Below, piece after piece: positions 29,618-44,816 of a stretch of 64,000 nt of DNA. Each line of letters starts with the position of its first letter. Positions within the stretch are counted from its first letter, which is position 1. The translations under genes were made by a program, and so were the position numbers. Origin of the DNA: Leptospira sanjuanensis (lineage in GTDB: Bacteria > Spirochaetota > Leptospiria > Leptospirales > Leptospiraceae); NCBI RefSeq assembly GCF_022267325.1, contig NZ_JAIZBG010000001.1:1899501-1963500 (forward strand). The letters run 5' to 3'. The notes under the pieces are model-generated. The model saw only the letters and a list, made by a program, of their open reading frames with translations, was not told the origin of the DNA and searched no databases.

Positions 29618-29794
29618 ATGAAATATAAAATAGAAATCAATAAGCTGAAGAACGGTTATATCGAAGCGAAGCTCATTGATACCGCCTCCAATAACCCGAT
29701 CGAGTTCCGGATTTGCGATTCGGAGGATTATCTACAAGCGCAGATCGCCGATTGGCACAAACGTTTTCACATGAAAGAACCGCAGGAGCAGTAA
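29618..29794 (+). CDS. Small conserved-looking protein, 58 aa
   Basis: A 58-codon ORF opening with M-K-Y-K-I-E-I-N-K-L and ending in K-E-P-Q-E-Q. It has TGGAG about 9 nt before the ATG, codon use like its neighbours, alternating beta-strand pattern in residues 2-32 and a helix around 36-51. No signal peptide or Cys pair. It ends 7 bp before the TTG start of the SGNH lipoprotein gene, so the two are probably co-transcribed. Function unknown. Confidence 0.68.
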   Translation: MKYKIEINKLKNGYIEAKLIDTASNNPIEFRICDSEDYLQAQIADWHKRFHMKEPQEQ

Positions 29795-29801
29795 TAGATC
29801 C

Positions 29802-30545
29802 TTGGTAAGGTACTTCTCCGCTCTTTCCTTGCTTCTTTTTCTTTCTTCCTGTTCCGTTCTTTTTAAAAAATCATACACAGATTATTCCAGCTCTAACTTT
29901 GAATGTTGGGCTGGAGTCGGTTACCGATCCTCCGAAAAATTCGCTCAATACAGATCTCTTTGGTCCACGATGCGGAACATTTACCGCGAGGATAACCAAA
30001 GAATCAAAACCGCAAACGTAGTCTTTGTGGGAAACTCATTGATTCAACTTTTTCCCAACGAAATTTTAACCCGAGAATTTCCGGGCGCCGTCAATCGCGG
30101 GATCGGCGGAGACATGACCGAACTTCTTCTGGAAAGATTGGAAGAGGACGTAATCGTTTTAAACCCAAAGGCCATCGTACTTGAGATCGGAGGGAACGAT
30201 CTCATTCAGGGAAAATGTTTGGATGGGATCGAATCCAATTTGGTAAGAATTCTCGATAAGCTTACCGAGGACCTCCCGAATACGAAAATTGTCGTTTTGG
30301 GAATTCCACCGGTTCGCACACAAAGTTTAAATAGCATTTCTCCCGTAATCAATTTGTCTTGGGTTTCCATCATTCAGTCTTATAAAAATGTAGTCTTTTT
30401 GGACAATTGGCAATGGTTTCGGGAAAAGGATCGACCGGCGTTGCGTCAGGAATTCTGGCTGGAACAGGACAAGATTCATTTGAACGAAAATGCATATAAA
30501 ATCTGGGTTCAAAAATTAAAACCGATCCTTCAGCCGTATCTTTAA
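29802..30545 (+). CDS. SGNH/GDSL-type hydrolase, lipoprotein
   Basis: A 247-residue SGNH hydrolase. Block I is F-V-G-N-S-L-I with the nucleophile Ser, block II G-I-G-G-D, block III I-G-G-N-D and block V D-K-I-H-L-N with the catalytic Asp and His. The N-terminus is a lipoprotein signal with lipobox L-S-S-C. It likely removes or transfers acyl or acetyl groups on envelope lipids or glycans. The start is TTG at 29802 with a GGAG 13 nt upstream; no ATG fits the signal peptide. Confidence 0.87.
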   Translation: MVRYFSALSLLLFLSSCSVLFKKSYTDYSSSNFECWAGVGYRSSEKFAQYRSLWSTMRNIYREDNQRIKTANVVFVGNSLIQLFPNEILTREFPGAVNRGIGGDMTELLLERLEEDVIVLNPKAIVLEIGGNDLIQGKCLDGIESNLVRILDKLTEDLPNTKIVVLGIPPVRTQSLNSISPVINLSWVSIIQSYKNVVFLDNWQWFREKDRPALRQEFWLEQDKIHLNENAYKIWVQKLKPILQPYL

Positions 30546-30579
30546 TCGTTTCATAAATCACTCTAAAACAGGTTCTCCA

Positions 30580-31461
30580 GTGCTTCTGATTCTGACTCAA
30601 AATCCGTACGAAATTCGAAAGGAACTCCTGTTGGGAATCGGGGGATTCGTATCCCTTAAACCGGAGGAAACCTTTTCGCTTTCTTCGGCTCCGATCCGCG
30701 CACAAGGTGAGTGGAGCTGCATCGAATGGAACGTCGGAAGAAAGCTGGAAGCATCCGAACTGATCGCCTTACGTGCGCTATTTGCAAAGAAAAATTCCGA
30801 TCTGCTACAGATCGATTCTCTCTTGAATCCGAAAGAGAAAAGTTTTTTCGCGTTCGATATGGATTCCACGTTGATCCGTCAGGAAGTGATCGACGAACTT
30901 GCAAGGTTTGCGGGCGTATACGAAGAAGTCGCTTCCGTTACCAGGGAAGCGATGGAAGGAAACCTGGACTTTCACGAAGCGCTCAAAAAAAGATGCACAC
31001 ACCTGAAAGGTTTGTCCTCTTCGATTTTTAGCGATCTGTATCGCCAACTCGAGCCGAACGTGGGCGTTGAAAAACTTCTCCAAGGTCTCAAAGAGAAAAA
31101 GTGCAGAACCGCCGTTTTCTCCGGAGGGTTTACCGATATTCTCGAACTCTTTCAAAAGGAGTTCGGAATCGACGAAATTTACGCAAACGTTCTCACACGG
31201 GAAGACGGACATCTGACCGGAACGGTTACGGGCGACATCGTGGATAAAAACAAAAAGCTCGAATATCTAAAAACGATTCGCGATCGGGAAGGGATTACAC
31301 ACAAACAAGTCGTCGCCGTCGGAGACGGCGCCAACGACGCGCTGATGTTGAACGAGGCGGGTATCGGAATCGGCTTTCACGCGAAGGACGGTTTGAAAAA
31401 GCTCATCGTCAATTGGGTGGATTTTGCGCCGATGGACGTTTTACTACTTTTGTTTTCGTAA
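30580..31461 (+). CDS. serB: Phosphoserine phosphatase
   Basis: A 293-residue HAD-family phosphatase catalysing the last step of serine synthesis. Catalytic motif D-M-D-S-T has nucleophile Asp93 and acid Asp95; motif II is F-S-G-G-F and motif III G-D-G-A-N-D. Residues 1-85 are a divergent regulatory-type N-domain, as in E. coli SerB. The start is GTG at 30580, with no ATG near. The last 18 bp overlap the convergent mutS gene. Confidence 0.92.
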   Translation: MLLILTQNPYEIRKELLLGIGGFVSLKPEETFSLSSAPIRAQGEWSCIEWNVGRKLEASELIALRALFAKKNSDLLQIDSLLNPKEKSFFAFDMDSTLIRQEVIDELARFAGVYEEVASVTREAMEGNLDFHEALKKRCTHLKGLSSSIFSDLYRQLEPNVGVEKLLQGLKEKKCRTAVFSGGFTDILELFQKEFGIDEIYANVLTREDGHLTGTVTGDIVDKNKKLEYLKTIRDREGITHKQVVAVGDGANDALMLNEAGIGIGFHAKDGLKKLIVNWVDFAPMDVLLLLFS

Positions 31462-33990
31462 CTTCTTTTGAAAGTCTTCCAAAGTCTTTAAGGCTTCGAT
31501 CGGGGTCATCTCTTCCAATTTCAATTTGAGAATCGACGTTTCGGTTTCCGACGGAGCGTTCTTTTGCTCCGGTTCCGCAAAGAGAGAAGGCTGCGCTTCC
31601 TGAATTTTGATCTCTTTCTTTTTGGATTCCAAGTCGGTTAGAAGTTCCGCCGCACGTTTTACGATCGGGTCGGGAACCCCCGCGATTTTTGCGACGTAGA
31701 TCCCGAAGGATTTTTTCGCCTTACCGATCTTTACCTTTCTTAAAAAAAGAACCTTGTCTTCCTTTTCGAGGGTCTCGAGATACAGATTGAAAATTCCCCC
31801 CAGACGAGAGAGTTCGGTGAGTTCGTGATAGTGCGTGGCAAAGATCGTCTTCGGCCGCACGGGCAAAGAGGAAAGATATTCTAAGATGGACCAAGCGATG
31901 CTCATTCCGTCGTAGGTCGAAGTTCCTCTCCCGACCTCGTCGAACAAAATCAAAGAATCCTCCGTGAAATGATTGAGGATGTTTGCGGTTTCCTTCATCT
32001 CGACGAAGAATGTGGATTCTCCCGCGGTGAGGTTGTCTCCCGCTCCGATTCGAGTGAATAGTTTGTCCACGATCGGAAGTCTCGCGGATTTAGCCGGAAC
32101 AAAGGCGCCCATCTGAAATAGAATCTGATTTAGGGCGATCTGACGCATAAACGTGGATTTACCGGCCATGTTCGGCCCCGTGAGAACTGCGATCGCCTTG
32201 TCTTGGGTGTCGAGATATACTGAGTTCGGAATGAATTCCTGACCGGGAGGAAGAGTCGCTTCCACAACGGGATGTCTGGAATCTCCGAGATCAAGGGAAC
32301 GGTCGTCGGAAAGCTGAGGACGAATCCATCCGAATTTGTCTTTTGCCGTCAGAACCGAAATCTGAAAATCCAGATCTCCGATCTCTTCCGAAAAGGAAAG
32401 AAGCGCGGAAGAATACTGCAAAACCTCTTCCACCATTCGGTTGAATTCGGTCCGTTCGATTTCTTGGATGATTTCGTCCGCTTCGAGGATCGTCCGTTCT
32501 ATTTCTTCCAGCTTTGGAGTGGTAAAACGTTCGCTGCCAACGAGAGTCTGTTTTTTGAGATAATCTTTCGGAGCTTGTTCCGCTTGAACGCGGGAGATTT
32601 CTATAAAATACCCGACGATCTTATTATAACGAATCTTTAATGTGTTTAAGCCGGTTCTTTTTTTCTCTTCGGCTTCCAGATCCAAAATCCAATCCTTTCC
32701 TTTGAATCCGGCTTCTCTTGCCTTGTCCAGCTTAGCGGAGAATCCGGTTTTCAGGAACGGGCCGTTTCCGAGAATCACAGGCAAGTCGTCGCCCGCATGA
32801 AGACGTTCCGCAATGAAATCGGAAAGGGTTTGGAGTTCTTTCGAAGGAATGAGAAACGGATAGGAGAGAGTTTCCAATTCCGCTTTCAATTTCATTCCCG
32901 TCGCGATCGAGTTTAGGATCGAGCGAAAATCCCGAGGATACGCGTGGTTTCCTCGAAAACGCGTAAGAATTCTTTCCAGATCTCCTACGTCCCGCAAAGC
33001 GCTCACAAACGGCGCGAGAATCGATTTTAAGAGAATATCCTGTTTTTCCCAGCGGGAGTAGAGGATCAACGGATCGCATTCGGGAAAAAGAATTCTCTGT
33101 TTGAGGAGACGTTTTCCTTTCGCAGTATTGCAAAAATTGAATATAGAATAAAGGGTGTGATTCTTTTCCTTTTCGTTTTCCACAAGCTCGAGGTTGAGAA
33201 TCGTTTCCCGATCCATTTCGAGAAACTTTCCGGAACTTAAAATGCGAGGCTCTCGAAGAACGAGTTTATTGTCCCGGTAGGTTTCGCGGATATATTCGTT
33301 GAGATATACGGAAAGAATTTGGAACGGATCTTTTTCCGAAACGGTTTCCTGATCTTTGAGAAGAGTGAATTCTCGATTTTTGAAATATTCCAATTCTTGA
33401 AAGAAGGAATGTTCCGATTTCGGGACGCAGATTTCCGATGGTCTGAACTTTTCAAGCTCCGCGACAAGTCGTTCGATTCCGGTGATCGAAGCGGAGGAAT
33501 AAAAAACTTCTCCCGTGGAAAAATCGGCCATCGCGAAGTAGATCAGACTTTTTTTGAGATGTAAAACAGCGAGATAGTTGTTCTGAAATCCGGAAAGAAG
33601 ATTCTCTTCGATGACCGTTCCCGGAGTGATGATCCGCACTACATCCCGTGTCATGAGTTTGGAACCGGGTTCGTCTGGTTTGGATTGTTCGCAGATTGCG
33701 ATCTTTTTTCCCGCGTTTAACAGACGAGAGATGTAATTGTCCTTGGAATGATAAGGAATCCCGCACATAGGAACGGCGTTTTGCCGCTTGGTAAGAGCGA
33801 TGTCCAAAATCGAAGAGGCGACTTTCGCATCTTCCAGAAACATTTCGTAAAAATCGCCCATACGAAAGAAAAGAATCGTATCGGGAAAATCCTTTTTGAT
33901 CGCGAGAAATTGTTTCATCATCGGAGTGTTCAGCGCGTCCGCGAGATCGCTCCAATATTCTGCAGAAGTTCCTGTGGTTTCCAAACTCAT
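31444..33990 (-). CDS. mutS: DNA mismatch repair protein MutS
   Basis: An 848-residue MutS. The N-terminal mismatch-reading motif G-D-F-Y-E (F-x-E) is present, then connector, lever and clamp domains. The C-terminal ATPase has Walker A G-P-N-M-A-G-K-S-T, D-E-V-G-R-G-T-S-T and T-H-Y-H-E-L. Full length for MutS1. It recognises base mismatches and recruits MutL. ATG at 33988-33990 overlaps the trpF stop (ATGA), an unusual pairing of repair and tryptophan genes. The 3' end overlaps serB by 18 bp. Confidence 0.97.
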   Translation of the reverse strand: MSLETTGTSAEYWSDLADALNTPMMKQFLAIKKDFPDTILFFRMGDFYEMFLEDAKVASSILDIALTKRQNAVPMCGIPYHSKDNYISRLLNAGKKIAICEQSKPDEPGSKLMTRDVVRIITPGTVIEENLLSGFQNNYLAVLHLKKSLIYFAMADFSTGEVFYSSASITGIERLVAELEKFRPSEICVPKSEHSFFQELEYFKNREFTLLKDQETVSEKDPFQILSVYLNEYIRETYRDNKLVLREPRILSSGKFLEMDRETILNLELVENEKEKNHTLYSIFNFCNTAKGKRLLKQRILFPECDPLILYSRWEKQDILLKSILAPFVSALRDVGDLERILTRFRGNHAYPRDFRSILNSIATGMKLKAELETLSYPFLIPSKELQTLSDFIAERLHAGDDLPVILGNGPFLKTGFSAKLDKAREAGFKGKDWILDLEAEEKKRTGLNTLKIRYNKIVGYFIEISRVQAEQAPKDYLKKQTLVGSERFTTPKLEEIERTILEADEIIQEIERTEFNRMVEEVLQYSSALLSFSEEIGDLDFQISVLTAKDKFGWIRPQLSDDRSLDLGDSRHPVVEATLPPGQEFIPNSVYLDTQDKAIAVLTGPNMAGKSTFMRQIALNQILFQMGAFVPAKSARLPIVDKLFTRIGAGDNLTAGESTFFVEMKETANILNHFTEDSLILFDEVGRGTSTYDGMSIAWSILEYLSSLPVRPKTIFATHYHELTELSRLGGIFNLYLETLEKEDKVLFLRKVKIGKAKKSFGIYVAKIAGVPDPIVKRAAELLTDLESKKKEIKIQEAQPSLFAEPEQKNAPSETETSILKLKLEEMTPIEALKTLEDFQKKLRKQK

Positions 33991-34640
33991 AAGGCCGATT
34001 TTGCGTTCCTGATAAATTGAATTACTTTTTGCGCGTCCTTGGTTCCGGGAGAAGATTCCACTCCGCTGGCGACGTCCACTCCGAAGGGACGAACCGATCG
34101 AACCGCCTGAGCGACGTTAGACGGAGTAAGGCCGCCGGCCAAAAGATAGTTTCGTTCGATTCCTTGAACGTATTCCCAATTGAATCTTTCTCCTGTTCCG
34201 CCTCCCGCTCCTTTGGAGTAACTATCCAAAATCAGAAGTTCCCCCGGAACGACGGACCGTAGATTCTCGTTCGTGATCGGTGCGGAAACCCGATACGAAC
34301 AAATCTGTCTTTTGCGGAAGAGTGTTTCCCGAACGTTCGGCGTTACGGTTGCATCGTCCCAAACCCATTGAATGTAATCGTGATCGAGCGCGGAAATCAC
34401 GGTTTCCATTTCTTCATGAGAATTCTTATAGAACAAGAGTACGATTTTCGGAGAATTCTTCTGCGAACGATAGAGATCCACGATCCTGTGTGCGCCCGCG
34501 AGATCGATTTTCCTGGGACTCGAAGATACGAAATTCAGTCCGATGTAATCGGCTCCTTCTTCCCTGCAGATGCGTGCGATTTCCAAATCGCGGATTCCGC
34601 AGATCTTGACTTTTGTTGTTTCGTTTGAACGGCGATTCAT
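33987..34640 (-). CDS. trpF: Phosphoribosylanthranilate isomerase
   Basis: A 217-residue TIM-barrel isomerase of tryptophan synthesis. Family marks: V-K-I-C-G-I with the catalytic Cys, G-A-D-Y-I-G-L-N-F, L-D-S-Y-x-x-G-x-G-G-T-G, L-A-G-G-L-T-P-x-N-V and V-D-V-A-S-G-V-E-S-S-P-G. The start is set at ATG 34640; a GTG at 34697 would add 19 residues and is possible. It overlaps mutS by ATGA. The other trp genes are not in the window. Confidence 0.93.
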   Translation of the reverse strand: MNRRSNETTKVKICGIRDLEIARICREEGADYIGLNFVSSSPRKIDLAGAHRIVDLYRSQKNSPKIVLLFYKNSHEEMETVISALDHDYIQWVWDDATVTPNVRETLFRKRQICSYRVSAPITNENLRSVVPGELLILDSYSKGAGGGTGERFNWEYVQGIERNYLLAGGLTPSNVAQAVRSVRPFGVDVASGVESSPGTKDAQKVIQFIRNAKSAL

Positions 34641-34733
34641 GGGCGGAAGTTTTTCCAGTCTTCCCGAGGGGTTTTGTAAGATCACGTACTTTAACACTGG
34701 TCAGTTTCCGCGGGCGACGCAGAATCGGATTCA

Positions 34734-35431
34734 ATGGCCATCTTTCATTCTTTCCCGATCGCCGAAGGGAGAAAAATTAAGATTCTGATCGCGGGCAAAA
34801 AGGATCTTCCGAGCGGATCGTTAGACATACAAACCCAAAAGCGGGAAATCGCCAAACTTACCGGAGTTTCCGAATCGAACGTTTTTATTCTGGATCAGGT
34901 TCACGGTGATACGGTGTTCGACGCGGACCGGTCGGACGCTTCTTCCTTTGAGAAAGGAGACGCGTGGATCGGCGAGGCTTCGGGTAAACTTCTCTGCATC
35001 AAAACAGCGGATTGTATGCCCATTTTTTTTTGGTCCGAACAGAGTTCTAAGTTTGCCGCGATTCACTCCGGTTGGAAAGGAACGTTAGCCGGAATTACGG
35101 AGAAAACTTTGCGGCTTACGTTCGACAAATCGATCCTTACGAACGGAACGCTTTTCGGTTATCTCGGACCCTGTGCGAGCGGTCTTCGTTACGAAGTCGG
35201 TGAAGACGTAGCTTCGTTGTTTCGGGATGAATTTCCGAACTGTTTGCGGGAAACGAAGCAGGGGAAGTTTCTGCTGGATCTCGAATCGTTTTTGAAATTT
35301 CGTCTGGAGAAGAACGGGATTTCCGTCGTGTTACAATCCGAACGGATCTGTACGATGGAGAAGGATTCAGACTTCTTCAGTCACCGTCAAGCGGATGCGG
35401 GAAGAAATCTGAATCTGATTTGGAAGGAAGG

Positions 35432-35435
<4 letters not shown>
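34734..35435 (+). CDS. YfiH/LACC1-family purine nucleoside phosphorylase-like protein
   Basis: A 233-residue protein of the former DUF152/polyphenol oxidase family. The zinc-site residues are visible: Q-V-H-G-D near 60, T-A-D-C-M-P near 95 and H-S-G-W-K-G near 115. Members act on purine nucleosides (phosphorolysis and deamination) and some have been linked to peptidoglycan fidelity; which applies here is not known. ATG start, divergent from trpF. The 3' end overlaps the receiver-protein gene by 4 bp. Confidence 0.9.
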
Positions 35436-35839
<404 letters not shown>

Positions 35840-35852
35840 TATTTACCTCTTT

Positions 35853-39981
<4,129 letters not shown>

Positions 39982-40025
39982 CCTTTCCCTGAGGTTCAAC
40001 CCTAATTTTAGCCGATTCTAAAAGT

Positions 40026-40390
<365 letters not shown>

Positions 40391-40391
<1 letters not shown>

Positions 40392-41506
40392 TGCAACCCG
40401 GAGAATTCTGGATCGAAGAACGACTCGAGAAATATAGAAAAACCGCGCCCTGCAATTTGGGAGAAAGCGGGGTCCGCAATCGAACCTTCGGAGAACTTCT
40501 TTCCGCACTCGAACTTTCTCCGGAAGTTTTGAATTCGATTTCATTGGAAGACGCTCCCAACCGAGGCGATCTTACTCTTCGAGAAGAGATCGCGAAGTTA
40601 TATCCCGGTTTGCGCGCGGATCAGATTTTGATCACTACCGGAACCGGAGAAGCGCTTTACATTCTCTTTCATCTTCTTTGCAAAAAGGGCTCGGTCGTTT
40701 CGTATCTCGATCCCGCCTTTCAAGCGTTATACGAAATCCCTAAGATGATCGGAGCGGTTTTGGAACCGGTTTCCCTTTTGGAAACGATGGATCAAAATTC
40801 CGATTCTTCTTTGCCTGAATTTTGCGTTTGGGAATTGTTTGCAAGGGGGAAGAATCTCGTCATCTTCAATCATCCCCACAATCCGTCCGGTTTCTCTTTA
40901 CGTGCGGCTGAAATCGAACGACTTCGGGAATTCGCGTCCGAACACAAAGGCTGGGTTTTGTTCGACGAACACTATCGGTTTTTGGATTTTCAAAACGATC
41001 TTTCTTGGACGGGCGCGGGTTTGAACGAAAGAACGGTAAGTACAGGTTCGATCACGAAGTGTTTCGGTGTGATGGGACTTCGAATCGGTTGGATGACCGG
41101 GCCGGTCGAATTGATCGAAAAAGCGAGATCGTTTAAGGATTATCTAACGCATACGGTTTCTCCGATTTCCGAATTTTTAACGCTTCAAATTTTGAAGAAT
41201 CGGGAACGATTGATCGCTCCGATTAAAACATCCATTTTGCGGAATATTCAAAATTTCGAAAGCGTTTGGCGCGGTCTCCCCGGATTGGAATCCTTTGTGC
41301 CTCCCGGAGGCGGAGTGGTTTCCTTCGTGAAGCTAAAGAAAGGAATCGATTCGTCGAAGTACGCGGATGCGCTGATTTCCCAGTGCGGAGTTTTTGTTTT
41401 GCCGGGACGGGATTTTGAATGCGAAGGTTGGATTCGGATCGGTTTTGGGGAGACGAACGATCGATTTCTTGCCGGAATCGAGCGCTGGAAGAATTTACAA
41501 CTCTGA
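40391..41506 (+). CDS. Class I/II PLP-dependent aminotransferase
   Basis: A 371-residue fold-type I aminotransferase. Motifs: T-T-G-T-G-E-A-L-Y cofactor loop, N-H-P-H-N-P-S-G, D-E-H-Y-R (aspartate that binds the pyridine) and PLP lysine in S-I-T-K-C-F-G-V-M-G-L-R. Near-relatives include VioD/capreomycidine-synthase-like and histidinol-phosphate-type enzymes, so the substrate is uncertain. The ATG at 40391 overlaps the stop of the small membrane protein gene; the frame is open further upstream but inside that gene. Confidence 0.85.
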
Positions 41507-41517
41507 AATCGAAATCT

Positions 41518-41577
41518 TGTCGGAACATTGATAAAAAAGAATTCATTAGTCCATGCGGATTTTTGAATGTTCCGACA
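41518..41577. repeat. Perfect 12-bp inverted repeat after the aminotransferase gene
   Basis: TGTCGGAACATT (41518-41529) and AATGTTCCGACA (41566-41577) are exact reverse complements around a 36-nt centre. Part of the arm, CTTGTCGGAA (41516-41525), recurs directly at 41594-41603. It lies 12 bp after the aminotransferase stop. It could form a 3' hairpin or be a miniature dispersed element. Confidence 0.65.
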
Positions 41578-41650
41578 GGATTTTCGAAAAAAGCTTGTCG
41601 GAATTGAAACGTTTCTGCGGGGGCAGAGAGAGTAGCCGAATTCGGCAAAA

Positions 41651-41672
41651 CCGATCGAAAGATAGAGATCGG
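41651..41672 (-). terminator. Possible rho-independent terminator of the gene at 41759-42802
   Basis: CCGATC (41651-41656) and GATCGG (41667-41672) form a 6-bp stem. On the minus strand the stem is followed by TTTT, as needed for termination of the upstream minus-strand gene. The stem is short and the T-run brief, so this is tentative. An AT-rich tandem repeat lies between it and the gene. Confidence 0.35.
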
Positions 41673-41701
41673 AATTATCGATCAAGGAAAGGATCTGAAA
41701 A

Positions 41702-41722
41702 ATCTAAAAAATCTAAAAAATC
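41702..41722. repeat. Short AT-rich tandem repeat
   Basis: The 9-mer ATCTAAAAA occurs twice in tandem (41702-41719) with a partial third copy. It lies in the spacer between two convergent genes and is a simple repeat that could vary by slippage. Confidence 0.6.
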
Positions 41723-41758
41723 TTACTCGTCTAAAAATTGAAAAAACGAGGCAAACTC

Positions 41759-42802
41759 CTAAAACCCTTTCAACCAACGATTGGCAAACACCATTGGATG
41801 GACGGTTAAGATCGCTCGTTGGAAAAAACGGGCCTGTAAAATGTCGCTCTTCAAATGAAACTTTTTTCCGCCGACTTGCAAGAACTCGGAATCATAGGAT
41901 TCTTGGGTTTCGCTTTCGATTTTAAAACGGATTTCTTGATTCAAGATTTTGAAAATTTGTTCTTTGGCTGAACTTCTCCACTGAAATTCCTGAGGAAACA
42001 GATTGCGTTCCTTCAACCAAAGAGGAAGATTCTTCCTTTCTAATTTAGAAGGAAAGAATGTTCCTAAGTAATACGATTCCGGATTTGCCAAATCCACACT
42101 CTTGTCAGACGATTCCCGCAAATAACCGAGTGCGTAGAGATCGCAAAACGCAAGTTCGGGAGAATAGGATTCGTCATAGAATTCCTGTTTGGAAAACGAG
42201 GAAACGCGTGCGGCTACAAAGCGCAGTTTGATCCTCTTCGAAGTTCCGAACGGAATCCAAGAAACCGGCAAAGAAGATTTCCATTCTTCCCAAGGATAGA
42301 ATTCTTCCCAGAGAACGAGCGAATGCAAAAATAAATGATACGGTTTCGGCGAAGCCGCGCTCATGAGATCGGGAGAATTCTGAACCTCGGAAAATTCGGA
42401 TTCCGCTTTGGCAAAAAATTTCTTCCAGGGTTTTTCGTGAAGGGAAAGCAGGGATTTGTGCAAGAGCTTCCAAATTCTATACTTGGTTTGTTCCGGAAAA
42501 CTCGAATGAAGTTTTTGTTTCATCCGAACCTTTTGTTTTCCACCGGCAAACGCGCTCGTCTCCACTTCCATCAGGTCCGCAAACCGGGGAGGAACTCCGT
42601 TTTCCAAAGGAAGATTGGTTTCGTAGAGAAGATGTTGGACCTGTCTTGGATCCACGATCTGTTCTTTGGTGAATTCTTCGTGAAGAATCGGCTGTAGTCG
42701 TCTTTCGATTCGGATTCGTTTGCTTTGAAAGAACGGAAGAATGTTTACCTTCCAAATTCGATCCAAGCGAAGCTGAAGGTTTGTAAAAAAGGTTCTAAAC
42801 AT
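41759..42802 (-). CDS. Hypothetical protein, 347 aa
   Basis: A 347-residue protein that I do not recognise. No signal peptide or membrane segment is visible. It is rich in aromatic residues, Lys and Glu and mostly predicted helical in the first 200 residues (for example F-T-K-E-Q-I-V near 45), with strands towards the end. ATG at 42800-42802. It stands alone, divergent from rpmB and convergent with the aminotransferase gene. Confidence 0.75.
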   Translation of the reverse strand: MFRTFFTNLQLRLDRIWKVNILPFFQSKRIRIERRLQPILHEEFTKEQIVDPRQVQHLLYETNLPLENGVPPRFADLMEVETSAFAGGKQKVRMKQKLHSSFPEQTKYRIWKLLHKSLLSLHEKPWKKFFAKAESEFSEVQNSPDLMSAASPKPYHLFLHSLVLWEEFYPWEEWKSSLPVSWIPFGTSKRIKLRFVAARVSSFSKQEFYDESYSPELAFCDLYALGYLRESSDKSVDLANPESYYLGTFFPSKLERKNLPLWLKERNLFPQEFQWRSSAKEQIFKILNQEIRFKIESETQESYDSEFLQVGGKKFHLKSDILQARFFQRAILTVHPMVFANRWLKGF

Positions 42803-42934
42803 CGGCGAAGTTTGAGGGTTATTTTTTTGCCTCCGGGAAGATTCTCCACTGAAAAAAGAAAAAAGTCTTCCAAAATCCGTCCTAAACGCCAGAAATTCGG
42901 CGGAAAGGTTGACAGGGAAAGGCGTCGATTGATC

Positions 42935-43876
<942 letters not shown>

Positions 43877-43883
43877 AAATAAT

Positions 43884-44306
43884 ATGGAAGTATTTATCGA
43901 TCAAAAATTGGAAGGAATGGAACTCGCGACGCAACATATCGTGATGTCGAGGGATCTCAATCAGCACGGATTTCTTTTCGGAGGTCAGATGCTCGCGTGG
44001 ATCGACGAAGGATGCGCGATGTATGTGATGGAAAAGATCCGCTATTCCAATATCGTCACCGTGAGCATGGCGGATGTCGTATTTAAAAGTCCGGGACTCC
44101 TCGGGGATATCATCCAGATTTTTTCCAAGATCGACAAAATCGGAAATAGTTCGATCACGATCCGCAACACATCCATCGGAAAAAGTCAGAGCCGAAAGGA
44201 ACTCAAAGAAATCATCGATTGCAAGATCACGTATGTTTGTCTGGACGAAAACGGAAGACCGTTTCCGTATTTCCGCGATCATTTCGAACTTCAGGATCTA
44301 AAGTAG
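43884..44306 (+). CDS. Acyl-CoA thioesterase (hotdog fold, YciA-like)
   Basis: A 140-residue single hotdog-domain protein. The motif N-Q-H-G-F-L-F-G-G-Q-M-L-A-W-I-D carries the catalytic Asp, as in YciA and BACH-type acyl-CoA hydrolases. It probably hydrolyses acyl-CoAs in the cytoplasm as a hexamer. Starts 7 bp after the nth stop and is followed by the release-factor-like gene after 7 bp. Confidence 0.9.
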   Translation: MEVFIDQKLEGMELATQHIVMSRDLNQHGFLFGGQMLAWIDEGCAMYVMEKIRYSNIVTVSMADVVFKSPGLLGDIIQIFSKIDKIGNSSITIRNTSIGKSQSRKELKEIIDCKITYVCLDENGRPFPYFRDHFELQDLK

Positions 44307-44313
44307 TTTCGTC

Positions 44314-44775
44314 ATGGCTTCTCGTTTTCCCGTTTCGGTGGAAAAAGAATCCAAATTGCTGGAACTGATGGAAGTTCTTCAGATCAGGGAAACCGATCTT
44401 GAGGAAAGTTTTACAAGAAGCGGAGGCAAGGGCGGTCAGAACGTAAATAAGGTTTCGACTGCCGTTCATCTCAGACACAAACCTTCCGGGATCGAGGTCA
44501 AATGTTCCTTGTATCGAACGCAGGGACTCAACCGGTATAAGGCCCGCGCCATTCTTTGCGAAAAAGTTCAAGAAGAGAATCGAAAGAAAGAGGGTGCTCT
44601 AAGCGACGAACGCAAAAAAACGATTCGAAACAAACAGAAGGATGCAAAACGAAAGAAGAAAAAGTATTCCAGAAAGAGTCAAAATTCTTCTTCCATTCTT
44701 TTGGAACCGGAAGAAAGTTTTGAAGAAGAACGGGACGATTCGGATATTTCGGATGAAAGAGAAGTCGAAAGCTGA
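44314..44775 (+). CDS. ArfB-like peptidyl-tRNA hydrolase (class I release factor domain)
   Basis: A 153-residue protein with the catalytic G-G-Q in S-G-G-K-G-G-Q-N-V-N-K near residue 45, followed by the release-factor fold and a long basic C-terminal tail (Lys/Arg-rich about 95-130) that would enter the mRNA channel. It lacks codon-recognition domains, so it probably rescues stalled ribosomes like ArfB/YaeJ. The far C-terminus (about 135-153) is acidic, which is unusual for ArfB. ATG start. Confidence 0.88.
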   Translation: MASRFPVSVEKESKLLELMEVLQIRETDLEESFTRSGGKGGQNVNKVSTAVHLRHKPSGIEVKCSLYRTQGLNRYKARAILCEKVQEENRKKEGALSDERKKTIRNKQKDAKRKKKKYSRKSQNSSSILLEPEESFEEERDDSDISDEREVES

Positions 44776-44816
44776 AACAAACGTTTTGAATCGGAGATTT
44801 CGTCTAACTAGTGTTT

